Of a stretch of DNA of 64,000 bases, positions 23,825 to 35,534 are shown piece by piece (the first letter of the stretch is position 1; the number at the start of each line of letters is the position of its first letter). The position numbers were made by a program, and so were the translations under genes. Source of the DNA: Morella rubra (taxonomy: Eukaryota > Streptophyta > Magnoliopsida > Fagales > Myricaceae); NCBI GenBank assembly GCA_003952965.2, contig CM025853.1:22298832-22362831 (forward strand), given 5' to 3'. The notes beneath the pieces were generated by a model. The model was not told where the DNA came from. It was given only the letters and a program-made list of their open reading frames with translations, and searched no databases.

Positions 23825-25265
23825 GTTAGAATGTGTGCCTTTGAAAACTAATAATTGTGATTTGATCATGATGATAAATATTGTTTCCACATACATAATT
23901 AATATGGGTATTTAAGATTGTGTTTGAGTGCCAAAATTTTAAGGTGGTTAAAACTTTGGGTATAAAAGTTAGTGAAAAAGTGAGGAGAGAGAGTGAAAAA
24001 GTTGGTGAAAAAGTGTAAAAGTTGGTAAAAAAGTGAAAAAATTTATGGAAGTTGATGAAAAAGTGAGGAGAGGGAAATTTTTGTAATAATGATAAAATTT
24101 TGGAGAGCTAAAATTTTGGTTGCTGAACGCAAATGTAACAATAGATGCCACGTGAAATAATGAATGTGACATAAGATGTTACCTGAAATAACAAACACTA
24201 CGTCAAATAATATTGTTTGAGAATGATTTATGAATTACATGCGGAGAATAATAATTTTTCAGTTCCTTTTAAACCTAAAGTTGTTCTAGGTAATAGAAGA
24301 GTACTAATGTCTACACTTATTGTGCTGCGATATGAAAGAATCATTAACTCCATCATTGAGGTAGAGAACTTAAGTAAACAAGTGGGTTCTATGTAAGTTG
24401 TAAATGCATTAAACAAGATCTAAAAGAGAATGCCTAATGAAATCATTGTCGATTGAAAGAAGATTCTATCGCAGGTCATTTATTGTCTTCAAACTTGAGA
24501 GGTTTTTGTTTACAATTTATTTATTATGCGCACATGCTTTGGAAATGTCAATAGTAATAGTCCCTTAAAGACTAAATATATTGAAATAACTAGGTTGTGT
24601 GTATGATGATAGAATAGACATGAATGCTTAATAAGGAATCCACTAGTCTCTGGAAGAGACCGTATATTCAATTAATTTACATTTAGAAGTTGGACTAAAA
24701 GAAAACCAACTGGTGATATTTTTTCAACAAGTATTTTATGTATATATATACATATGGCTTATTTAGTCTACTAGTTCCTAGGGTATAGCCGAATCTCAAA
24801 TTGGTTCCTAAGGTTTATTTTGTCCTAAACTAGTCCCTAAGGAGTCCTTTGTGCCTTAGAGCGGTCATTCTATCGACTTGGTTGACTCCGTTAATTGAAT
24901 AAATCTCACATGACTAACGGGAACACATCATTACCAATCATAAGCAGCCACGCACGCAGCTCCAAGTCACTCGGAGGTGCGTTGTCTTAACAAAAAATGT
25001 GTCCAGTATGGCGTTTTGAGTTGGCATTTTAGGTCTAGATGGCATAGATAATTCAATGTGGATTTTAAATTAGCACCAACGATTCTAACTTGCGATTGGT
25101 GATGATGTGTCCCTATTAGTCACATGAGATTTATTCTGTTAATAAAGCCAACAAAGTTGACGGAATGACCACTCCAGGACATGAAGAATTCCTCAGGGAC
25201 TAGTTGGAGTGGTCATGAAGGATTCCTCAGGGACTAGTTTAAGAACTAGTTTGAGATTGGGCCAT

Positions 25266-27303
25266 TGTAATACCCCGTATCGAAAAGTTGTTTAGTGAGT
25301 AAATTGAATTTTTTAAACTAAGAGATAAGAGCTTAATCCTATTTTAGATTTTTGAAAGCTAAAGGATGGAGGTTGAATCGTATTTTCAATTTTAAAGGTG
25401 ATGAGATAGAGATGTGACCTATATTTGAATTTAAAGGTTTTGATAGAGATTTGATCCTAGGTTTGAATTTAAAAGTTAAGATAAGGATAAAGGTTACGCT
25501 TATCTTTGAGTTTGAAAGATATGGATAATGATCTTATGTTTGAATTTAAAAGTGATGGATAGAGTTATTTTTGAATTTTAAAATTTAAAGAGATTGAGGT
25601 TAATAAATAGACGCATAGAATGTATATTGGAGACCAAAATTTTGGATTGAGGTGATACGACTAGGTTCCGAGAGATTTGTTCAGCAATTATTGGAGAAGT
25701 TTTAAGGATTGTGTGGAATTGCATAAATTTTGGTAAAAATGAGATTGTCGAGATTTCATGAAACTCAATTGAAATATTTATAACTTGTTCTGGTGAGCAT
25801 ACGATAAAAATTATCCTTATGCCAATGATATGATATCTCTATGGCTTGTGTGGCCAATTTATCTTTGTGGCTAATTTGGTATCTCTTGTGGTATGTTGTG
25901 GTCTGTGTGACCAATTTGATACGTCCCCTTGTGGTATTTGGAGGTCTTCATTGCCTGGAGGTCTATGTGACCGTTGGTGATTTCCCTATATCGCATGACT
26001 TTGGATATTTTTCTTACAACTTGTATTTTTGGGTTTGGTATGGCTCACAACGTTTTTCTTGATTTCGGTTATTGTGATACAAATTATCTTTTCCCCAACC
26101 CCCATTAATTTACTACTTAATGAGCTAGTTGTTACTCACCACTTATTCTTAGAGGTGTTAAAAAATTACCCGATCCTACTCGCCAACATGGATCCGACCC
26201 GCCTCGACCTGATCGGGTCGGGTGGAGTTGGATTTGGGTTCGGAGTCTGATAATGCTTATAAGAAAAACAAGTAACTGGGTCGGAGCCGGATATCCGGAC
26301 ATAAATCCGATTTAATCCGACCCGACCCGATTTCCTATGTTAGTTAAACGTGCGTTTAACCCAACCCCCTCCCTTCTTTGCGTTTCGGCCCCCCTCCCCT
26401 CTTTCTCATTCGCGATTCACTCTTCCCAATCTTCTTCCAAAAAACCTAACCTTAAGGTCTTTGACGCCACTAGTCGCCCCCCTCTCAGCTGCTGCCACTC
26501 GCCAATCTCCCCCTTTCCCCCTCACCTGTCGTCGGTCTCCGTGCCCTATACAAAGCTTGAAATCATTCGCAAGTTAGCAGATTGAAAGGCGAAAATAGTT
26601 GCGGAAGGCAGAGTAGCCCTAATAACAAGCTTTGTGGAGATTGTTGTAAGTCATAAGGTATACTTGTCGATGTCAAAGTTGTGGATTTCATAAGCTTTTC
26701 TCTTGTTTGGCCTTGAATTGGCGTTGAAAGTATCCCTCAAAAGTAGGTTCTGTGGACATCCTCAGGAAGAACTTCGAAGAAGCCATATTTTGAATTAGGC
26801 TTGACATAACTCCAAATCCGATTCGAATCCGATTTGACCGACTAGGCCAAATTTTGGTGCATTTCGGATTGGATTCGAAGATTAAATCTGGTATCCGAAA
26901 ATTTCAGATTCGGATTTGGATTGGTCATTTTCGAATCCGAAATTTTCGGTGCCCACCCGTACTTATTCTCATTCAGAATTAGAGAAGTTCGAGGAGCTTC
27001 GATATATTTGTGTTTCGAAGGCGTATTTTGTAAGGGTACTTTTGGAGATTAATTTTTGAGAAGTCGCTATTGTAATTATTTTGGGAGACCTTCGTCAATG
27101 TTGGAAAATATTGGATATGCTAATGTAAATTACTGGTTTGGATTGATATTTTTAGGCTTTCTAGGGTTTATGAATATTTTGATCAGGTTGTAATAATTAG
27201 TTTTGAAATATCGAAGCCTAGATAAATGATTAGCCAAGGTGAAAAAGCCTTTTTTTTTTATACGAAAATCTTTCCATTTGGAGTTTGGGTCCAGGGCGTT
27301 ATA
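25266..27303 (+). mobile_element. Solo LTR of 2,038 bp with GCCAT target-site duplication
   Basis: It begins TGTAATACCCCG and ends CAGGGCGTTATA (a decayed TG...CA pair). It is flanked on both sides by GCCAT (25261-25265 and 27304-27308), a 5-bp duplication typical of LTR retrotransposons. No PBS, polypurine tract or polyprotein is seen inside, so it is probably a solo LTR left by recombination. Confidence 0.8.
26150..26961. mobile_element. Non-autonomous hAT-like element with an 8-bp target-site duplication
   Basis: Flanked by CTTATTCT on both sides (26142-26149 and 26962-26969). The ends TAGAGGTGTTAA and, in reverse complement, TACGGGTGGGCA form short terminal inverted repeats. Sub-terminal parts are rich in CCGACCCG/ATCCGA words. 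The core (about 26340-26760) has a different base composition: it is C-rich and contains two overlapping open frames starting near 26337 and 26350. That core looks like captured host DNA. No transposase is encoded. Confidence 0.75.
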
Positions 27304-27564
27304 GCCATACTATATGTATATGTATATGTATATTGTTTTGGAAAATGTTTGTTGGTATAATTTGATAATGAATTATGATATTTGCTTGAGCTACGGATTT
27401 ATGAAAGTGATATTATTTAATCCTACTAGTTCATGTGAAATTAATATATTGTTGAGAAAGGAAGATCTATGATTAATGTATGTAAAGAGACCGTTTTACG
27501 AAATCTCAATATTTCAGGGATTCAGTTGTAATATGTTGATGAATATAATTGCAATTTGTAGGAG

Positions 27565-27810
27565 CTTAAAATGTAATTATAAAGAAGTTTTGGATGAAAT
27601 TGGAAAAGAGTTTTTCTGATAATCCTATAACTGAGATTTAAGATCTCAAAAGAATATAACACCCAATACTTTCTCTAGGGTTTTAGAAGCCCGAAATTCA
27701 ATTACAAAGAATTTACGGGATGAAATTGGAAAAGAATTTTTCTGATAATCCTATGGTTAAGATTTGAGATCTTTAAAGAATTTGACATGCAATACTTTCT
27801 CTAGGATTAT
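27565..27810 (+). repeat. Tandem duplication of about 120 bp
   Basis: GGATGAAATTGGAAAAGA through CAATACTTTCTCTAGG occurs twice in a row (about 27585-27680 and 27718-27808) with several substitutions. Lies in the right half of the LTR-like element. Confidence 0.65.
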
Positions 27811-28029
27811 ATCAACTCCTATATGAAGAGATGTTATGCATAAGTTGGCTATAGAAAAGTGTTTTTTCAAAACCCTTCAAAATAGGAAATAGAGAGAGTT
27901 AAGTCAATAACTTAGGATGCAATATGCATGAATTGCTGAAGATTAACTAGTTTCGAATCAAAAGGTACAAGTTATCAATTTAATTCAGGTACACGTTCTA
28001 ATCCAATCCAATTTGATCATGTACCCAAC

Positions 28030-28530
28030 ATGTTATGATTATGCGGTGTTTGGAAACCCCATTTTTTTAAAAAATTTGAGAATTTTTTATTGTTCTGGAA
28101 TGCGAACACGAATTCAATTCCAATTTGGGACGCTTTTTCTCCTAGATATTTGCCTTTGTGGCGCTTTTGCCCCTATGAATAACTCATACAACGTCGACTT
28201 TGGCCTACAAACTCCTCCGCTTTTTAAAACACTCCGAACGGCATATACAGTCACTGCAAGTCATGATGAGGACCGGGTCCCACAGCATTCACGGTAATGG
28301 CTGTCTCTTTTGGCAATTTACCAACAAAGGCACAAAGAAGATTTTGTGCAGTTCATTATTTTAGGGCTAAAGTTGTAAATCATCCACCAATTCCAGTTAT
28401 TATTTAACACTCTAATAATCAGTCTATTTACAATACTTTCTCACAAAATCTAATAAAACTTTAATCTTCTCACTTTTTTACGATACTCAAAATTTTTTTC
28501 AAAATTTTAGTGTTTGCAAACATGTTAATT
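28030..28530. mobile_element. MITE-like element
   Basis: The ends GGTGTTTGGAAACCCC and AGTGTTTGCAAACATG with flanking A/T runs (AAAAAATTTGAGAA; CAAAATTTTAG) are partly complementary and recall common plant hAT/PIF MITE ends. The internal part contains an open frame of 94 codons with no family resemblance. Confidence 0.4.
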
Positions 28531-29300
28531 TCCGCAATTTCAAAACTATCCCATAAACTCCAATATACGCATTCAAGAGAAATAAATTTCAGTGCTAAAC
28601 TTTTTTTATGTCAAGGTAATGCTCACGTGGGACACTGGTGTCTAAAGAGTACCGAAAGCATGTGTAACGATGACAACTCAAAGGAAGATTTCTAAAAGTC
28701 GGGGTTTTCGTTTCTTGTCTTTCAGTGTACGCAAGTGAGGAACCATTTAGGTATGAAATGGTGTTGAGAACATTTAGCTAAAAAGTAAGTATTTTCCTCA
28801 GAAGATTTGGCAGGTAAGACAAAGTTCTTCCAGCTAGTCACCCGAGTTCATGTTTCGGGGACTAACAGAGCACTCGAAATTCAACCAAAAGAAAACCCTA
28901 TTCATTAGGTAAGATGATAAAAATTTGAACTCGGAATATACACGCGAGGGAGGGGAGGAGAAAGATAGGAATGCACGGTGAGAGAACCTTAAAATATGTC
29001 GTGGTTTTGGTAAAGAAGAAAGGAAAAGAAACCTCCGAGTGCTCTGACAAAAGCCAGAGGAGGCAGCTGGGAAAGAAAAAAAAAAAACAAAGTGGTAAAA
29101 AATGCACTATACTTTTTAACGACGACTATTCTTGTCTCAGAAGGGACCAAAGATGCAGTTGGCTGTTGGTAAAAAGATTCACTAGCGTGCGCAGTAACCA
29201 TTTGGTCGGTACAAAAAGATCGGTTGGCGAGGAGAAACATTCCTTATTAACACAGACTTCATTCCGACACTAATTACATGTCAAAAGGCTAATGGGGTAT
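28531..29300. other. Intergenic, no gene supported
   Basis: Overlapping frames of 60-100 codons on both strands around 28900-29270 depend on A-rich and T-rich runs and show no family resemblance. Confidence 0.4.
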
Positions 29301-29700
29301 TAGTGGCGCGACATAGTTGTGGTCGCCAAATTCCCTTCTGCAACATATAGCGACGACCAAAAATTGACCCTATAGTTGTGGAACGTGAAATTAGACCTCT
29401 ATATCCTAGTGTAACCATGGTAGCACCCTTAGCCATTGGAGAACCCATCACAGGGACCTGGACAGATCTATATAGAGCCCGTTAAGCGAGATCAATGTTT
29501 GGGGGGTTAGAGGCACTTCCAAAATACCAATCGACCTAAAGCCTGATCCCAACAAAGGCATAGGTAAAGAGACTTGGGGCCTGAGATATGAGCATGATCT
29601 TGGGCCCATGAATAATCGAATCCGTGATTTCCCAATTGCGCCAAACCAATTCACGAGGATATATAAGCATCTTACCACTTAGTCAACAGTTCGCGGGATT
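29300..29700. mobile_element. Possible CACTA-like or other DNA transposon fragment
   Basis: Words such as GTGGTCGCCAAATT, TAGCGACGACCAAAAATT and TATAGTTGTGGAACG resemble the short sub-terminal repeats of plant CACTA elements. No ends or transposase found. Confidence 0.3.
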
Positions 29701-30666
29701 GATGGGGACTGGGTTTCCTATTTCTGAAAAGAAGAGGGTTTTAATCATGAACTTTCTCGAAGCTAGCTGATTTCTTCTTTCTTGTTGAAATTGGTCTATG
29801 TAATATTTAGATTCACAATATATATCCATCCATTTTACTGACCCCCCTCAAATTGATCCCGAAACTGACCTATTTGATTTATCATTAAAATGAGGCAACA
29901 ACCATGTTGGTCCTCTTTGGGATCACGAGCTCATGACTTTTTGTGATCTGGCCCGTCTGTTTAAATTCTAATTTTAGTTTCAAAATTTAATTTTAAAGAG
30001 CGTATTAATTAACAAATCGGTAAATATTGTAACAATTAAATTAAGAGGACAAAAGAAATATGGTGCAAAAAATGGAATCAACTCCAACAAACGAACTTGG
30101 AAACCAAGAAACACTTGAGCCTGCATTTGAACTTCATTTGCCGGATATCCCTTGGGTTTTACTCAAATTCTACAGATTCAGAGCCCGTTAATATAAAAAA
30201 AAAGGCAGAGAAAACAAAAAAGGCAGAAAAAAGAGGAGCCCGTGAACCTAGATGGTGTCATGCATGGTGGCTTGGTGTACAAGAGAGACAAGTGAAAGGA
30301 GCCCACCATGGAGAATAATTAAGGATAGTTTTGTGTAAGTTTGGTCTGTGGGCTCAAAAATGGTCCTAATCCTGCAAATTGGACTTCCATTCAGGAACAA
30401 GTAGGTTGAGTTGCACGGTTTAACCAACTAACCACTCTTAACACCCACTCCCCATAATGATAGATTCTCCATCCCTCTCATACCAAACTTGGTTTGATCC
30501 TACACTTCAATACATAAATCATTCTGGCTTGCTCCTAAAGCCAACAGGAAATCCAATATAACATTCCCAGCTTCAATTCCAGTGGTTTCCATGCCCTCCA
30601 CAGCAACACCCACCTCTTGTTGATCCGCCTGGTACTGTTCTCCAGCTAGTCTCTTCCTATCAGCCT
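29701..30666 (+). promoter_or_regulatory. Upstream region of the RIC-like gene
   Basis: No gene is recognised. The last 250 bp before the RIC start are pyrimidine-rich and probably include the 5' UTR. Confidence 0.35.
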
Positions 30667-30678
30667 ATGAAGGGATGA
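30667..30678 (+). promoter_or_regulatory. Three-codon upstream ORF overlapping the RIC start codon
   Basis: ATG-AAG-GGA-TGA: the stop codon shares ATGA with the main ATG at 30675, in a different frame. If transcribed, this arrangement could affect initiation at the main start. Confidence 0.5.
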
Positions 30679-32781
30679 GAGATCGAGCGGAGAGATTTGT
30701 AGTTCTTCCTTTCTCCATAGGCTGCACTTCAGAATCCAGCGTTGCTCTTGGCACGAGTCAACCGAAGAAACCAAAAGCAGATCATCAGCCAAAGCCTCCC
30801 TTAACGAGTATGGTCTCCATCATCTCAGCTCATTATTCTCTCCTAGTAGTTTTTGTCGTATCTTTTTGGGCTGGAATCTTTTGCTGCAGCATTTGACTGC
30901 TTTGGTTATCTGTCGTACTTTTTATAAGGAAGACAAGAAGGAGAAGAGAGGTTGTCATCTAGAGGAAAAATGAAGAATTCTTTCAGTTTCCTGGCTCTAC
31001 GTCCAAAGCCGAATATTGGCGGTGGGATTCAGCGAGTGATTAGGAGCATCAAAAGCTTTTCTCAACTCTTTGGTAAGTGGCCGGGATCGATGAATATCAC
31101 TGGTTCTTCGATGCTTATTATCATCTGAATCGTTTTCAAAAAAATGCATGGACACTTGATGAGTTTGCGTTGGGAATCATAAATATATTACAAATAAGAA
31201 TTTAAACCTCCAGATCTCCTTGCATTTATACTATTCATGGGATCGAGACAGTTTATGAGGCATACTAGGGAGACGTTGTTTCCCACATGTTGTGGTTTTT
31301 CTTTACATTATGTTAATTCAACTTAAATATGCTCGAGATCATCAGAGTCTATATAGTAAGCTAATTATCTTACTGTTATTTATTTTTTATTATTCTTTAA
31401 GTAAATTATATCTATCTATTTGGTTTAGATTAGTTGGAAAGATTCTCCATGGTATACTCCAACCTAAAGGTTTCTTGTAGCTATGGACAAGAAAGATTAT
31501 GGGAAATAGTTAATTAGGTAGGCAACTTCCTTTGCTTGCTTTCTCAGCATCAATTCCACTGGGGCAAGTTGTGAGCTTTCAGATAGGATTATTTCTAGAC
31601 GGGTCAACTAAGGGACCTGGCATCCTTTGATCGAGTGAATAATACGATAGACCCTTTAAATTGTGGAATTAAATATTGAAAAAAAAATTGAGTAAATAGA
31701 GAATTAGGTTACCGAAGTAAGCTTTGTTAGTTAGCTATTGCTTGTGATTTGTGCATCCCAAACTTTTTGATCAACAACATATGAACCATATTTACAAACC
31801 CACATTACACGACAATATAGGATTTCAAGGTAAGAGATCACGGTACATTCTGGACTTCTGATATTTTTCTTAAGGGATAAATACATTTTTTGCTTGTCAA
31901 TTATAAAGAGTTTGATACATATAAAATATCAGTTTTGACATATTGCACTCCAACTACTAATTTTAGACATTTTTTACTTTAAAATTAAAATATTAACGAC
32001 TTTATCCTGTTGCTTAACGACTTTCTGCGCTTTCTTATCTTAAAAAAGAAGGGATTTCCTTGTGCATTTCGAAATTAAAATCTTAAGATTAGCTTGAGAA
32101 ATGATGTTTTAACTTGTTCAAATCAAAATTATAATACCCAATAGGGAAAGAAATATTAAGAGAAACGAAAGGAGAGACAATGAATTTAAGTTTATGCATA
32201 AGAAGCCGATTTATGTTCCCCAAAGAGTAAGATCACTTTCTAATCTAGCATAGCTCATCTTATCGAACCGACCATCCTTTATTAATATTGTTTACATTGT
32301 ATAACTTGTTACATGGTGGTTTTGTTCTCCTTGGACAACTTGTGAGTAAAGATTTTACTGGTACGTAATTAGATTAATTAACTCCTCCCTAATTTGGTCT
32401 TGGGATGTTCTTGTTATATATGTACGTTTGAAATTTTAGCAATCTGCAGATTAATTGCTGATCTATTAGCAGTATTTGCATATTATTACTTCTTTCCATT
32501 TCATTTACTCTCTCTCTCTTGAAAATTTAGTCTACAAAGAAGAGATTGGAGAAATGGAGAAGGAGATGGAAATTGGATATCCAACAGATGTGAAGCACGT
32601 CACGCACATAGGATTGGATGGGTCTTCTACAACCAACACTCATATAAAGGGTTGGGAAAATCTCAAAGCTCCGGAGATACTTTCTTTCCCTACGATTTCT
32701 TTGAGGCAGTTTGAGCTCGCCATGTCAGCACAGGCTCACGAACCTCTCGTTGTTGATCTTCAAAGTGTAGTTAAAGAATGA
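30675..32781 (+). CDS. RIC4: ROP-interactive CRIB motif protein (RIC2/RIC4-like)
   Basis: An effector that binds active ROP/RAC GTPases through its CRIB motif and guides actin, calcium and polar growth at the plasma membrane. The model has three exons, 30675-30807, 30965-31072 and 32531-32781, with introns of 157 and 1,458 bp (both phase 1), giving 163 residues. The N-terminus [25 protein letters not shown] matches the RIC2/RIC4 group. Exon 2 gives [22 protein letters not shown], joined to VYKEE in exon 3. The CRIB core [17 protein letters not shown] follows at about residues 95-111, then GWENL and a conserved tail [14 protein letters not shown]. The exon 1/2 acceptor (CTAGAG|GAAAA) was chosen because it alone keeps frame; the neighbouring TCTAG site leads to a stop. 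Family is secure, the choice between RIC2 and RIC4 is not. Confidence 0.88.
31860..32050. mobile_element. Partial MITE of the 7050 family in RIC intron 2
   Basis: Carries the words GGGATAAATACATTTTTTGC, GACATATTGCACTCCAACTA and TAGACATTTTTTACTTT in the family order, but no second inverted end. Probably half an element. Confidence 0.45.
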
Positions 32782-33634
32782 TGATGATTCGAAAATTAGT
32801 TTAATTTGTGGTTAAATAAGTAATATTGTTGATTGCGAAGATGATTCGATGGTGATCATGACGATGTGTGTTACTTATTTACGGTCTGGAAAGTCACATG
32901 AAATATTTCGGTTGTTGTCTCTACTAATTCTCTTTCCAAAAGCTATTAGATGCTTCGGATAAGATGGCATCTCTTGAATTTTTGCAGCCCGACTAAAAGT
33001 TCTCACACAGTACGTATACTCTCATTGATAAATTGTTTGCCTTTGGCTCGATCGTCAAGTGAATTCTCAATTATCCTTAACCAGCTGCTCTCCCTAGCTC
33101 GATCCCAGCAACTCTTTTATATACACCGAGGGAAATTAGAGGCTGGCCATGCATGTAAAGCCATGACCAACAAATGCAAATATCCCAATTATCTCAATGG
33201 AATTAAGGCACTTCGGGGAGGAATGTGAAAATCATTTTTTTTTTTTTTTTATCTACAGATGGAAAATAGAAGAGAATAAGAGTTACTAAATCTTCGTGTA
33301 CTCAAAACTTTGAATCGATAATATGGCGCATATATAGCACAGGAAAAATATTGGTAAGAAAATTTGTTAGAAAAAGTCATGGATAGCAACTTTTCACCAC
33401 TAATTGAGGTGTCACACCTCATATTAGCATCTCACCAATAAGAAAAGAAGAAACTAATCTGTCTTTTATTCAATGATACACCTCTAATTTATAGACTAAA
33501 TATTACAGAGAAATAAAAATATTTTAAACTTCTATATGTGTACAACTAGGTACTATACTAGCACAATAGAACTAAAACATCCCAAATAATAACTAATGAT
33601 AATTAATTTGACTTCTAATTAAAAATTAAGCTTA
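32782..33634. other. 3' flank of the RIC-like gene and unassigned DNA
   Basis: A frame of 92 codons at 32950-33228 has no family resemblance. A T16 run begins near 33233. The stretch 33360-33600 has words reminiscent of Copia LTRs (TGTTAGAAAAAGTC, TTTTATTCAATGATACACC) but no ends. Confidence 0.35.
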
Positions 33635-33960
33635 ATTAGTCTACTAGTCCCTAGAATATGACCGAATCCTAAACTAGTTCCTAAGTTTTATTTTGTCCAA
33701 TATTAATTTCAAAAAATTCTTTGTGTATTAGAGTGGTCATTCCGTCAACTCGATTGACTTAATTAATGGAATAACTCGTATGTAGATGAGAGAGACACAT
33801 CATTACCACTGACAAGCAATCACACGGTCTCTAATCACTTGAAGGTACATTGTCTTGACAAAAGATTTGTCCAACATGACATTTTAGGTCTAAATAATGT
33901 AGACAATTTGATGCAAATTTTAATTTAACACCAACGGGTCTAACTTATTTATCCTCTAAT
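33635..33960. mobile_element. Partial copy of the MITE found at 24757
   Basis: Same order of landmarks as 24770-25100: CTACTAGTCCCTAG, CTAGTTCCTAAG, TAGAGTGGTCATTCCGTCAA, CACATCATTACCA, CATTGTCTTGACAAAA, CCAACGGGTCTAACTT. The right half is missing. Confidence 0.7.
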
Positions 33961-34399
33961 AACATCACGCAAGGCATGCATTGTTATGGATTAGATCAGA
34001 GCAATAATTAACTCTCGTTGGCATCAAACCAATCCCTGGGCACATAGTTCAATACAAGAAAAATAAACATATAATGACACGTTTTACAACAGCAGTTGCC
34101 AAGACTGACCAAAGTTGACATGAGTGGCTGGATGCCAGCGTAACGTAAACTGTTTTTAGTGACTTTTTTTAAGATTGAAATTCTCTTAAATTGAAGTTCT
34201 CTTAAATTGCTTACCCAAAAAGAGAAATTCTCTTAAATTTTACTGTCTAATTAGATGCTTCAATTCATGAGAAAAAGAAAGACACGTCAAATGATAAGAC
34301 TCGCAGTAAATAATATAAGTAAATTATATTGAAGGTTGTAAGCTATATATATATATTTTTGTTTAACCCTTTTGGAATCGAAAAACAAGCGATCCTCCA

Positions 34400-34720
34400 A
34401 ATCCTCGTTTTATCTTGTTTCATTCGAAGTTGTGTTTAAATGGCGGAAAGTTTGACTGTCACAAAATAAAAAACAGCCAACGGAAGTTGCCGTGACCTTG
34501 GCCTCCTTGATTTTGAGGGACATATATCTTATGACCAATTTTCGCACCAAAGCCACACTTAGGCCCAAGAGCCCATTAGTATTGGGCCTTTGTGGCATTT
34601 TAGGCCCAGCCGTTTTCTGGTATCAGCAGGCCCTCGTTTTAGGCCCGAGAGCCCATTTAGTCATCTTCTACAGGGCAAAACGGCTACCAGAATGGCCGGA
34701 AGAACAATAACTGAAGGAGA
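34400..34720. promoter_or_regulatory. Cluster of GGCCCA/TGGGCC motifs (site II-like)
   Basis: Within about 90 bp (34560-34650) there are AGGCCCAAGAGCCCA, TTGGGCC, AGGCCCAGCC and AGGCCCGAGAGCCCA. TGGGCY site II elements bind TCP factors and mark promoters of ribosomal and other growth genes. The AGGCCC(A/G)AGAGCCCATT unit occurs twice. No recognisable gene follows on either side, so the target is unknown. Confidence 0.45.
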
Positions 34721-35169
34721 AATAAATCAGGGAGCACAGAACACATAAAGGTATATCGAATAAACCTCTCAAAATTGGAATTCTCTGGAAATGACCCACC
34801 GACTTAAGCATCGGAAGCTCTGTGAAGTTCCTAAGGCTTTTCTTTCCTATATTGCAAAAATTTCACCAACGCTAATTCTCGTTGCTATTTGTTCCTTGGG
34901 CGCTGGAGATCATCATAGTACTGCTTTGCTCCATACTACGATTTTTAACCCCATATTAGACAGACGAACTATTTCAGCATCCAAGCACCTATAATAACTT
35001 TGGTTTAAGGTTTGGTTTTTGATGACTTAATGAGATCAGAAGATCTAGTTTTTAGATTTGGATCGGTAAATAGGAGGTTTCTGTTTCCTAAAAGGGTTGT
35101 GGGAAGTATATATTTGTGCCACTCTTGGTTAGATCTCGTGATGGAGAGAGTAGAATTTAAAAGGGAAAA

Positions 35170-35465
35170 TGCTTATTACCTGCCTAAAGAAACCCAGATA
35201 ATTTCTCTTAGAAAGAAGAGGAAAAAGAACTTAGAGGCGCCATTGAAACAGCGCTCGCCGAAAGGCGTTGGGGGTAATGTGTAGGCATCATAGCGAGCCA
35301 AGAGCCGATAAGGACAGCGACACTGGTTTTCTGAGATGCCGTTCTTTCTATCGGATCCTCGACCAGTAGTACTGGAGAGACAGAGCTTTCCGAAGTCCGC
35401 GTTTTGGGACACTCACTCGGCCGCTTGCGTCTCTGAGGACCTCTTTTCAGGGTTTCGAACTGTTA
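35170..35465 (-). other. GC-richer island with an unassigned open frame
   Basis: This island stands out from its AT-rich surroundings. On the minus strand it has an open frame from 35412 (78 codons) that ends at a possible donor (GGCAG|GTAATAAG at about 35178-35170), as would a first exon. A telo-box-like AAACCCTGA lies upstream. I recognise no protein family and found no convincing second exon. It could be a first exon, a non-coding transcript leader or an organelle-derived insert. Confidence 0.25.
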
Positions 35466-35534
35466 TGCCGTTGCAATGAATTTATACTAAGACATCAGGG
35501 CTTCCTCTTCCACCCTCTAAATACTACTTATTTT

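Larger units (their letters stand above)
24757..27312. mobile_element. MITE interrupted by a solo LTR
   Basis: The left end (CTACTAGTTCCTAGGGTATAG, then CCGAATCTCAAATTGGTTCC) matches the reverse complement of the right end (GGACTAGTTTAAGAAC then AGTTTGAGATTGGGCCATAC) when 25266-27303 is removed. A partial copy of the same element lies at 33635-33960. Non-coding. Confidence 0.7.
23825..27960 (+). mobile_element. LTR-like element carrying nested insertions
   Basis: It begins with TGTTAGAATGTGTGCC. Its two halves, 23825-24756 and 27313-27960, resemble the single insertion at 3433-4707, so the outer element is one copy interrupted by about 2.5 kb. A GTGAAAAAGTTGGTGAAAAA-type stretch near 23970-24070 repeats imperfectly. 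No gag-pol frame is present. The left boundary is firm only to the extent of the TGTTAG start; the right end is approximate. Confidence 0.5.
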
